DNA of 64,000 bases from NCBI GenBank assembly GCA_904066235.2, contig CAJFCV020000003.1:7068001-7132000 (forward strand), written 5' to 3'. Source of the DNA: Bursaphelenchus xylophilus (taxonomy: Eukaryota; Nematoda; Chromadorea; Rhabditida; Aphelenchoididae). Positions 1 to 10,708 of this stretch are shown here, in pieces; within the stretch, counting starts at the first letter, position 1; every line of letters starts with the position of its first letter. Both the position numbers and the translations under genes were made by a program. Below the pieces are notes generated by a model. That model was not told the DNA's origin. It did no database searches and saw only the letters and a program-made list of their open reading frames with translations.

Positions 1-154
1 ACTTTTGGAGTTCCAATCTTGGATTCCTTCTTTTTCAAGGCTTTCTTGGGGCTGGGAGTTTTCAGAACCGGAACGGTGTCCACTGTTGGAGTTCCGATCT
101 TGGATTCTTTCTTTTTCAAGGCTTCCTTGGGGCTGGGAGTTTTGAGAACCGGAA
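1..154 (-). repeat. 81-bp tandem coding repeat (27 aa)
   Basis: Two nearly identical units sit in exon 6 of the SP-rich gene; the second runs off the window edge. The period is 81 bp (compare the units starting near 7 and 88). Each encodes roughly VPVLKTPSPKKALKKKESKI plus a short GTP-containing linker. Only a few bases differ, so the duplication is recent or homogenised. More units may lie outside. Confidence 0.8.
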
Positions 155-968
155 CTAAATTAAATAATAATAATGAAAAATAAAGACATACCATCAACAA
201 CCTGAATATCCTCATCTTCGTCCTTAAAATCGGATGTCGGTGTGTTCTTAGCTGGGATTGGCGTTTTCGGACTTTTAGACTTTGAAGAAGAACTCGTTAC
301 AGCGTCAATGGTGTTCTTGCTCGCTTCCAAACTCTTTCTTGGACTATTGGAAGGGGGTTTTGGGTCATCTTTATGTTCGATTGATGTGATGGTATCCTCT
401 TCAGCGTCTTCAATCTTCTTCAAACCCTTTTTTGGAGATTTTGAGAGTACTGGACTCTCTTTTACCAAATCTAAAGTAATTATTAAGACGAATATCACTG
501 GCTATACCATTAACGGCAATCTTATCCCCGCGAATTGACGTTTCCAAGCCTTTTCCTGCATTTTTTGGAGATTTAGTGGGAGTAGGGCTATCTAAAATAA
601 AGATAGGCAAAATTTTTCATTAATGGAATCGTCTTACCAAGGTTAAGTTCAACTTGTTTTCCACGCAAACTCGATCTCTTTGCTGTTGATTTTCTACCGC
701 CTCCAGTGTCAACCTCTGGCTTTCTTGGACTTCTTTGAGCTCTGGTGGGAGTTTTGGACACGGCTTGTTTTGCTAAATTTTATTTTTCAATCCAAAAAAT
801 TGTGATTTACCTTCTTCGATATCAAACTCCGGTTCTTCTTTTCTCAAGCGCCTTGAAGATCGAGTTGGAGTGCTAGCTCTCTCACTACGAGTAGGCGATT
901 CAGACTAAAAAATTAAATACACGCTTAAACACCCAAGAAAAGCATATCTTAATGAAAATACTTACCAT
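1..968 (-). CDS. SP/TP- and lysine-rich nuclear-type protein, C-terminal part outside window
   Basis: Six exons join in frame: 966-968, 811-904, 638-772, 508-591, 192-470 and 1-154, continuing off the left edge. I place the start in a tiny exon holding only the ATG, directly followed by GTAAGT; the next exon then opens MSESPTRSERASTPTRSSRR. The longer upstream reading frame hits a stop after splicing. About 250 residues are visible, almost all low-complexity: many SP/TP sites next to K/R (SPRK, SPKK, TPTK), acidic patches (DEDED) and basic runs. This suggests a CDK-phosphorylated, chromatin- or nuclear-envelope-associated protein, but no domain is recognisable and that role is inference. The visible C-terminal part is made of 27-residue repeats. 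Start moderately sure, exon chain fairly sure. Confidence 0.6.
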
Positions 969-3219
969 TATAAAAACAGCACCGGAATAAGTCAACTATA
1001 CAATAACAACTATTAGAATTCTCCGCTAAAAAGAAGTTATCAAGTATTTTATTTTTTGCTGAGGTCGCGCCAATATTATTTTTTGTCCCGAAACGACTTA
1101 TTTTCGTGCCAAATTCCTCTAAACTGCGGAAGTAGGGCGCGAGTTGAAGATGAAATGAAGTGATCTTATCAATGAGTTCAGAAACGATCGGCTTCATGGA
1201 AAGGCTAAAGTATCAAAAGTGCGACACTCAGGTTCAGAAAAAACTGCACAAATTTAGACTAGGTCTTTTCTAAGAAATATGTGGGATTTCTAGCTCGCTG
1301 TTTGTGGGAAACGACCGAGGTTTTTAATTTTAGGTCGAAAATTTAAGAAATGTGACTTTTTTTGCGAATTTTTGTCAAGTTTCCACAAAACATTACTTTT
1401 TTTCGTTAGCAAAGTTATAGCCAAAAGGTGTTTTTCTTCCGCGTGTGTGTACGCAATGTGATCATGGCAGAGAAAAAGATATACAAGAAATCAGCCCAAT
1501 TTCACGCCCAACTGAGAGTTCTTATGAACTTCACATAAAAATCAAGTCAGTTTCAATATTCACATCTTTACAATAACAATAATAAAAAAAAATAATTTTA
1601 ATGGTAGCTATGTGATGAATAACATTAATTGTCATCAAAATTTTGATTGAGTCAAGCTGACTTTGCCTTATTCATGTCAAGGTTTATATGCTTGTTAAAA
1701 TAAAAATTGATCATTCTAAAGCTAGCCTCTTCAACTTTTATTTTTTTTTGCTTCCTTGAACGGATATTTGCAGGAAGAAGTTCATCATCAAGACGACCAT
1801 CATTCATCAAAAACTGTTCTTTAAAATCTCCACTTTCTGCAGCGTTTTGTCCACAAGGAGACGTTGTTCAAGGTCAGTGAAGGTTAAAGAATAACAAATT
1901 CTGATTTCCGGACCTTCGTGATGTTATTGATGTCCATCTCCACAATACCTGTCATCCTGAGGGTCCAGTTCTAAAGTCATGTTTCATTTTGTGAAGCACG
2001 ATCTCTTCTACCGTATTCATGCAATAAATTGATTACACTCCGGTTTCCGGTCACGCCCAATTCTTCGGACTTTTGTTGGAACTTTTCTTTTTCGGGGTCC
2101 AGAAATCTTGTAAATAATTACTTAAAACTAACTGCAAGTGTAATCGAATACAATTTTGTCACAACACATAAGGTGAAGGGTATCCCAGGAACCGGACTTC
2201 TCAAAACGTACAATTTGAATAAAGGAGTGAGGCTGTAATTAACTTGACTTGGCCATAATTAGCCGTTTTAAGGATAACTCTCGGAAAATAGGAGTTGTAG
2301 AGGTGGAGAGAGGCTGGTAGAAGAATGGTAGGAGCCTCCTCTTGGACTATGAGTTGCCAGAAGAGCTGTTAATGTCATCTCGTTTCTTTACAATATACTT
2401 CTTGTTACGTAATTGTGTAATATTTAGATTTATATGTTACTATAATAGTTTATTGTATGGAATAGGTGCTCGGAATTGTATGAGAGTGTAAGGGGTTTAC
2501 TCCTGTTGGATGTATACGTGTGCTTGAGTAGGACAATATAAGTTTTGTTTTGAATCATCCTGTTGAATATCTTACTTTCTCTGTTTAAAGATTCCTACAG
2601 ATTAAGCAACGAATCTGCCTTTTTCGGAATTACATCTCATTAATCAAGGGAGTCGAGATAGTGCTGATTATGTCCACTGACCGTCCTTTCCCCATTTTTT
2701 ATGGACAAAACCGGTTTCCAAAAAGTTGGAAGTCCTTTTTTCCAAGGTTTCGAACCCTTCATTGAACTGTAAATTTTGTTTTGTAAGACTTTTCTGGAAG
2801 AATTAACCCTAAAAGTGGGAAAATAAATAGTCTTTGGATGGTTTTTTAAGTTCAAGAAGTGATGTAAGTAGTATTGTTACTGCTTTCATTAAGTATTTCC
2901 GATTGCATAACATCACTTTCTCTTCCCGTTCGGCGATTTCCTTGTTGGAAAGTGGTTTTCTCGTAATCTTGTTGTTCCCTGGTTCGAAAATTAAAAAGAA
3001 AAATTATTTCTTTGCCTTTCTTTTCCTGAATGGACGTCATGATTACTCTTACAACTTGACTACTTTTACAACTCAAGGGAATCCAGAAGGAAACCGAAAA
3101 TGGGCGACGTTCCTGGAACCGGAGTCTAATCAGGAAGGCCGTTCGCTTAATGTGGCGATCGGAAAAGAACTCGAAAACATATTGATTTTTGAAAAATAAT
3201 TTCTAAACCCTCTCCGGGC
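969..3219. other. Gene-poor stretch upstream of the SP-rich gene
   Basis: No exon chain with good splice sites is visible on either strand. It contains the likely promoter/5' UTR of the minus-strand gene ending at 968 and a relic MITE near 1215-1470. The open frames of 60-120 codons here lack composition bias and splice context and look like chance. Confidence 0.5.
1215..1470. mobile_element. Diverged relic of the 22.4-kb MITE family
   Basis: The string GTGCGACACTCAG at 1219-1231 matches GTGCGACGCTCAG at the end of the element at 22398-22836. It is followed in the same order by related blocks: TGCACAAATTT, then TAGCTCGCTGTTTGTGGG (against TAGCTCGCGCTTTGCGGG). Later comes AAAGTTATAGCCAAAA, which matches the internal AAAGTTATGGCCAAAA of that element in the opposite orientation. 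The second end is not clear, so the right limit is approximate. Confidence 0.5.
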
Positions 3220-4039
3220 CTACGGTACTTTTGCAACGGTGAAATTGTAAGACCAAAAAGGACCCAAAGGAAGAGCGCGTCTCCGATAATTTGGAGCGTC
3301 GGGAAAGATGAGCATCCTGAGCTTGGACTGTAGCTCCCAAGTAATTGGAGTTTGTATTTTGGTGTGAGGGAGGCAGTTGTACTTACTTTTGGGTTCTACT
3401 ATGTAAGGATGCGACTCTCCTACACTGTAAAGTCCGTTATTAGTCACAAGAGGCTTGTCATCGATGAGCGAGAATCCGAATGACCTCCCATTTCTTTTCA
3501 AGGATACTCTTCCTTCCCCTACAATTACAACTGTCTCCATTGGAAAGTTATTTTAAAAGGGCCTTCAGGACATCATGCGACTTCTTTTCCTTCGTTTATT
3601 TCATCCTAACCTTGGGTTTTATTTTAAATTTTAATTTTTTCTTTTGAATAATCAATTTATGTTATTTCCTTGGAATTTGCACTGCCGGAAACCTACTGCG
3701 TTACCTCGTACTGGGTGTAATGTACAACAATTTGTTGGGACTTATTTTGATTTTATTCAAACTTTGTAGCCCGATTGTAAATACAATGTTGCAAGGTTTT
3801 TGCACTTTAGGTTGATCTTCTGATGACATCCAACGTTTTTGTTTTGTATTCTCGTGGGATATGATTACTTTGAATGGAATTGGCGCCTCATGATCTGTGT
3901 CTACAATTTGTTTCTCGGATGCAAATGTTGGGGTTTCAGAAGGGCGTCTGTAGTATTGTTTTCTTCTTTTGGGGGAATACGATAACACGGCACTTGACAA
4001 CAAACCGTATTTGTAGACTGATGTCTGCTTCGTGACTGC
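3220..4039 (-). other. Possible coding remnant or small unrecognised gene
   Basis: Two adjacent minus-strand frames look more protein-like than the surrounding chance ORFs. One runs 4039 to 3701, opens directly after a TTGGTTTAG acceptor and is rich in K, R, P and S. The other runs 3540 to 3220, starts METVVIVGEGR, and contains a possible GTAAGT...CTACAG intron. No splice linking the two could be drawn convincingly and no family is recognised. It may be a decayed gene or chance. Confidence 0.2.
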
Positions 4040-4049
4040 CTAAACCAAC

Positions 4050-7000
4050 CGGATTCCCCTTATTCTACCGTATTAATGCACTAACGTGGGTGACAGAGTG
4101 GTATCTTTCGAGAAATGGGACTTAAAACTTAATGCTCATGATACGTATGATGCGTATACGTATGTTCAAGAGGGATGCTGGGGACGTGTCATCGGTGAAC
4201 AGCGTACTATTATAGGTACGCCATAAAGTCTCGACACCTTTAGCGCGGACGTCGCGCGCGAAAAAATGGATTGAGCTCGCGCAAAAGTGCAAATCGCTAC
4301 TGCAAAAACAGGGAACCGCCGCGGCAGGTGCGAAAGAAAAAGAAAAATACACTATGCAGACGTGCGGAACTTTATGGCGCGACTAGTACACGACAATGAT
4401 TGTAGCATTTGTATTTGAGTGCAGATAAACTTACAGCTTTACATGCAGATCCGTTTAACGACGTAAAGGTCACTTTTCATGTTACTATTTTTGTACATCG
4501 TCTAGATTAGCAGATTAAGAGTTAGCCTACGATCCTTGAATTGCGATACCCTTGTTCTGCATTCACGGAAACGTGAACCCTTAGGCGCTGATTCGTTGCG
4601 GAACTCCTGACTTTTTTGGGAAGACCACTTTCTCTGCCCCCTCTACTACTTCAGAGCCCCCATTTCCTAGATGGACTTCCACTTCTCCGTAAACAAAATG
4701 AATCCGGAGGGGAGGGGGAGGGGGTTACGGTACAAACCTGTAAATTGCGTCAATTAAAAGAAGTGATGAGTGGATCCGTTGTAAACAGATGGTTCACAAT
4801 CCCCTACCACACCTACGGAAAGGGAGTTTATGGATCCGTTAGAAAAAAAAACAAAAAAAGGATGGAGAAGATACAATAAAAACTTGAGAGGGGGCGGCCA
4901 AAATGTATAAATTAATACAACGAAATGGATTTACAAAGATCATAAGTAATCAAAGATTGAAAACGCAGACAAGTAATTGCAGCAGAATAACAGCGTAATC
5001 AATCTACAATTCAAAAGTCTGAACTGGGGGGTATGAAAATAGTTTTGGTTTTAAATCGGATGTATTGTAATTTTAGAAGATGTTTTATTGTTAAAGCAAA
5101 CTAATGTTCTCCATTGTTCAGACATCCCCACTCCCATATCCATCCTCCGATCCCTCAAATCATTATCCAACTGTTGCACAAATCCAACTAATCCACATTT
5201 TTGTATCAGCGGACGAGTGATCGATTCGCCGGAATGAAACTTTTTACTTTGCGGAATGATACTTTTTTTCGTTACGTGTAAGTTCCACAAATCCCAAATC
5301 GGGCCGGATTTCGATAATTTAGAGTGGGCGGATTAGTCGGGAACAGAGGGATGGATGGATGGAAGTTCCCAGTTACTTTTACTTGTTAATATAATTTACT
5401 TTGTTTGTGGGGATACCGTATCCCCGGTGGTGTAGTTTATCTTGGGGATAAAAAATCCGCTTTCTTTTCCCATCCCAAATCTGCAAATACTCTGAGCTAC
5501 CACAACGCAAACTTTCGGCAAATAAATTGTTTAAGGATAATTTTATTGTTTTAGTCATCTCATTCTAAATTTTGCATTTGAAATTTATTATCCTGTATTT
5601 TAAAGATTTTTCAAACAAATTCATTGACTTCTCAACTTTTTGATGTAATTTTGAGAGATCTTCTTTTATTTTCACCCGTTTTCAATGTTTACTTGGCCTC
5701 GTTTTAATCGAGGTACCCTGGCCTGGTCATCTAAAGGGCCCGTCTAAGCTCTCTTTTGTCCTTTAGCTTCCGGCGCCGACATTCCAAGAGCAAGACAAGT
5801 AAAGAGAACACTTCGAAGGAAGACCGGGCTTACTGTAATATACGCCCGTCCTATCTTTTCCTCTTCAATTATAACTAATTTAGGGGAGGAACGCCAAGTG
5901 GATCCTCTCGAAGATATTTTCAGCAGGTGATCCAAGAAATGCGGATTGGATTACGCATTTCCACAAACAGAAAAACGCCAAGACTTACGGGTTTGGCCAT
6001 ACGCAAATGGAGTTTGTGTAATCAAGGGCTTCACAGGTGTGTCGAGAGTCGAAAAAAGGGCGTTGTGGAGATTTGTAGATATTTTTGGCTTCCATTTGCT
6101 TGTTCTTTCGAATAATCAATCATAATCCCCTTGCGATCATGATTATGAAAGCCTTTGCAAGGTTGCGCAATCAATTTAGAGCCAAGACTTGTTGTCTAAA
6201 CACGGTTAATTTTATTATTATTAATCCCATCACACATTAAATATTCTGCAAACGCTTCGTCTCAATTTACGTTTCCGAACACCCTCGTGGCCATAGCACA
6301 ATCAGAGCCAGAGGCGAGGTCACAATCCGTGACGGTCAGTGCAAGTGAGAGAACAAAGTCAAGTGGAAGAGGAACGGTCTGTTTGTTGACCAATCCGTTC
6401 CTCCTCGGATCTGGTTACAGTAGGATCTTGAGTGACATGATTTGAGTGGAATTTATTTATGATTTCATCCTGCATGTATTCTTGCTCATTGTTCGTTTTT
6501 GATGTGTTCTTATAAAACGACGTTTTTATTTCTATCAGATTTTCAATTTAAATCAGCCTATATTTTATGGTGACCCGTCTTCTCTCTAAAGCTCGCCCTC
6601 CGTAACCAACTTAAGTCCTCTATTATTTATGGAGACCACCGTTTGTTATCCCATCTCGGCGCTTTCGGAAGATGGCCAAGTTTGTATTGGACACCTTTCC
6701 TTCCTTCGTACCATCGCGCTCTTGACCCCTGAGCGAGCGACTTAGGTCCTCGAGGAGGTCGCTCCCTATAACACTTCACTTTTAAATCCGACTCCGTACC
6801 GTTCGTCCACAAAACTTTGCGGCCAAATATTCGGACACAATGCGATGTTTGGATACGGAGAAAGAACGGGGAAATAGTGTGGAAAACGGAGAGAGATCAC
6901 AAAGAGAAAAACCATGGTCAGAAGAAAAGGTAGAGAAAAAAATTACAGAAGGATTGGGAGATTGGGAAGGAGGCAGTAGCCAGAAGAATGCGATTTAAAA

Positions 7001-10000
7001 GAGACGACGAGGGACAAACAGAGAGCCGAGAGCGATGAGTGGCTTTCCCTCGGAATGACCGCAGCTCCAATCGTCAAGAGGTTAATATTACTAGCGTTCG
7101 CTTCACCTGACGTCATTTCACGATCTATTTCGAAGAGTTGTCCTAGAGCAAGGGGTCAGACTTCGAGATGAGTGCGTAAAAGCCATAGGTAAAACTTGTC
7201 TGTTTTTAAATTGAAATTGTCTTTTTGTACAGTAAATCATCCTTTTGTTATCAAAAATGTAAACAGCTCCCCACAAATGATTCCAAGCGTTCTTGTGTTA
7301 GCTTATTGATAAAATGCGCGTTCAGATCCGCTAGGAATGTTTTAGGTAATTTGGCAGAAGGTTTTTGGGGCAGATATTATTATATTAATCATGCTTTCAA
7401 AACGATTAAAACCGCTGTTTTAGATGCCGATTGTCTCTGTCCTTTTATTGAACTAATGCCGGGGTTACCTAGAGGAAAATTGGATGATACGATCGGATCT
7501 GGCGGCATTTTTCTGTGTTTTAATCTAAATTAATTGGGGTTTTGAATTTTTTTAAAATTTCTTTTGTTTCAACCTAATATTTTTCATTCCCCCTCCCTTT
7601 TCCGGATACCTTTCCAGACTCTTTTACCTGTCCGCACCCAAGGTCTCTCCCTTATTCGCGCGTATCCGTATCAACCGACATGATCTAATCAGAACGAAAG
7701 TGAATATTGTCGGTCTTCCTTTTCCATTATTTTCTCCTTTTTCGGCTGTCCCTCCAACAATAAAAAAGAAGACGAAGGTGGCCTTTCCATCTTTTTTGGC
7801 ATTTCTCAGGAGTTGCGCATTTAAATCAGTTCAAGAATCTCCGATCAAAGGAAAGGAGGAATATCCACCAGAAAAGGGGCCAGAGTAATTATCGACATGG
7901 ATGGATACAGTACCCATAGCTGTTTTTACAATCTATTATAACAGAAATTCATAATCGTATTACAATACCACTTATCACGTTAGATTTACGACTGACAATG
8001 TTTACGGCGCTATATATAGGTCCGCAAGATCGTTGATAACTGCATTCTCAGTGTTTAGATGCGTTTTTTATGAATCAATTGAGGTTTGCAACATGGGAAT
8101 GAATAAAGAAATATAAACATCCAGATGAAGCATACTGTAAAGTAATTCCTGCGGGTTGCGTAACACGCGTTCCTCTGACATTAAATGGCAGTTGAACAAA
8201 CGGACAAGGAATTGATGAACCGCCGAAAAAGGAAACCATTTTGTGGATACCGAAGGTGTCGAAACCAACTATAATACTTCACATCGAAAAGTTGGAAGTT
8301 TAGAATTTGACCAAAACTAGATCTTAACTGTAAGATCCCGGAATTCCATTGTGCCGTTTCGAATACTGTAAAAATATCTGAATTTACAATCCCCAGTCTT
8401 TGCAATTCCCCGACCTAACTCCATAAACGGTCGGAGAACAAAGTCGGGATCAGATATCAAATAAAGACATTCAGGTTTTATGAAAATGACCTTCGGATCG
8501 AGATCTTGATCTTGAGTTATTCTGATGGACAAAGCCCCAATTACACAATTCATCGATTTACGGAGACTTGTTGTTTACAGCCGAGATATAATTGATGGGC
8601 AATGGATAAGAATGGGTTATTGTGGGGATCATGGAGCGATCAGTGGGTCGCATGAGTTACGTAGATTGTCTCAGCTCTAAGACCACGATTAAAAAGAGAA
8701 ATATGAAGTCTCGACTTAACCGGTTTAATACCTGGATCGGGAAATGGATTTAGACGCGGGATCCGCTAAAATTTTCGAAAAAATCCACGCGGTCTTACGT
8801 GAAATTTTCTCTAATTTAGACGAACCATAGAAAAACGAAGAATGGATTAAAATTTCCGATCTTGGAAGTTAAGTATTGATTTTTTTGATATTCCAAAAAT
8901 GATTTTGATAAAAGTGGTCGAAATGTTCGGAATTTTGTTGGAGTCGATAGTTTTGCCTTTTGAAAGTTGTAAAGACTCATTTTATTTTCTGAATCAAAAA
9001 TCTGGTTTGTAGAAGATTGAAAAATAATCTAAATCTTTTTTCTGCATGTATTTTATTTTTTATCACCAAAATTTAAGCGCCCCTATGTACCTAACCGTAT
9101 TCCTATTCCAAAAATCCTCAATTTCCCGGATGCATCCTGAGTGGTTGTTTCTCCGCTCTTCGTTTGTTGTCCCCCTCCTTTTTTCCTTTTGCGGTTATGT
9201 TCGCCTTCTTCTCGGAGGGCGGGGCTGGCCAGATCCTTATTTTCCATATTCCTTTCGTATTCGCGACTACATTTGCGGGGATTGGGGAGGTGGATTTGTA
9301 TGAATATTTACTCTCTGCATGATGCCCGTAAAAGTTCATAATCAAGTGTTTTTGCCAAACTCTGAGATTTCAACAGAATCGCAAAATTTCGTTAATTTTC
9401 ATAATGTTTGACCTTTTATAGCATGAAAGACGCGTTCCCAGCATGTTCCATCTTTAGTATGCAGTATTGTAGCCAATCTCCAATGCACATCCTTACATCC
9501 CCTAGGGTCCTGGTGTCTTTTTCTATTGGCTTTGCACTCTAAGCACACCGTTTCAAGAATATCATGGGGAGAATCCAAAGCGGCGCATTCGGATTTAAAA
9601 GTAGCCTCTTTTACAGCAGCGTGTACATTTTACAATTCAACAAGAGGCCGGGTCCCCGCGTTTACAAAGGCCGACCTTTAAAAATACTCCATGAAAGGGG
9701 GTCTTGTGATTCCGAGTAGGGTTGTAGCAGTGCCCTAATTGACGTAAACACAATGTTTTTTACCGTAGGAATTTTGGATCAAGTTTTTGGAACTTGGAAT
9801 TGTAATGAAAATTAATTGTGATGCCAATTAATTTTCATTACAATTTTTGCCAGCGCTATTTTCAATGCTAATATGTCTATCACAAGATTTTTTGTCCAAA
9901 ACAGAAGTGCGAATGTCATTTGAAGAGTCAATTAAAGGGCCACCAGAATGAAAATACAAAAATAATCAAAACAACCCGATTATCCATATCGGCCACATCT

Positions 10001-10645
10001 CCCGAGGGATAGAGGTTCGTCTGGAGGTCCGGGCAGACTGTAAATGAGGTGTTTGGCTGAGATTAGACAATCTCCAGGGGTTTATGTTTGGGTAGACGTC
10101 GACTGCTTATGATGTATTTTCTGCTATACCGCATTCGGCATGGCGTTACATCCTTTTTTCACTTAAAACAGTACTGTTTCCTTCTAGAAGCTGATGAAGA
10201 AACTCCTTGATCATGCGTCAATTTTTTCTGTCCTGATTTTACGCCCATGTTTTCAAACAGTCCTGCCTTTCATTGGATGCAATTCTTTGACTCGTGCCGT
10301 TTATTTTACCTCAAGGTTGTGTTTACTCCCAATATTTTTACGTAATAATGAGCGTATAATAAAATAAGGTGGCGAAACGAAGAAGATGCATCTATTGTGG
10401 ATACGAAAACACTGACTTGGGGTAAAATACGCGTTCCTTTTCATAATAAATTTGTGAAGACCGTTGTTTTGTTGTTGATATTATACGAAAATTACTCTGT
10501 ATTCCCTTCAGGATTGATGTTTTTATTGGAATTCTTTTAAATCATACGCCTACTCACATTTTTCTTTGAATTAAATTGTATTTTTCGAGTATAATAACAA
10601 CATCTTTTGAGTGTTACATGCAGTAATGTGCTTTATTGTTTTCAG
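4050..10645. other. Long non-coding region upstream of the zinc-finger gene
   Basis: About 6.6 kb without a supportable exon. It holds a purine-rich GAGA-like tract (about 6840-7060), a possible untranslated exon ending ATAG|GTAAAA near 7190, a perfect 21-bp hairpin (9798-9845), and scattered TAC-N-GTA heptamers. Given the developmental regulator downstream, cis-regulatory sequence and 5' UTR exons are the most likely content; that is inference. Confidence 0.5.
9798..9845. repeat. Perfect inverted repeat (21-bp arms, 6-nt loop)
   Basis: Arms 9798-9818 and 9825-9845 are perfectly complementary over 21 bases, with TGATGC as the loop. The stem is AT-rich. No flanking element ends were found. 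Confidence 0.9.
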
Positions 10646-10708
10646 TGCAATATCCTGACGAAACCTTAACCTTAAAAACGACAAATTACAAGTTTATTTT
10701 GTTTCCCA

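Noticed and set aside
949..1197. 82-codon minus-strand frame as exon 1 of the SP-rich gene
   Set aside because: Spliced at the GTAAGT at 965 it enters exon 2 in the wrong frame and hits a stop. Using only the terminal ATG as start solves this.
2975..2990. GGTTCGAA string resembling a tRNA B box
   Set aside because: No A box or cloverleaf pairing in the 60-80 bases upstream.
2834..3199. 121-codon plus-strand frame
   Set aside because: No splice or start context and no domain; frames on the opposite strand are also open. Treated as chance.
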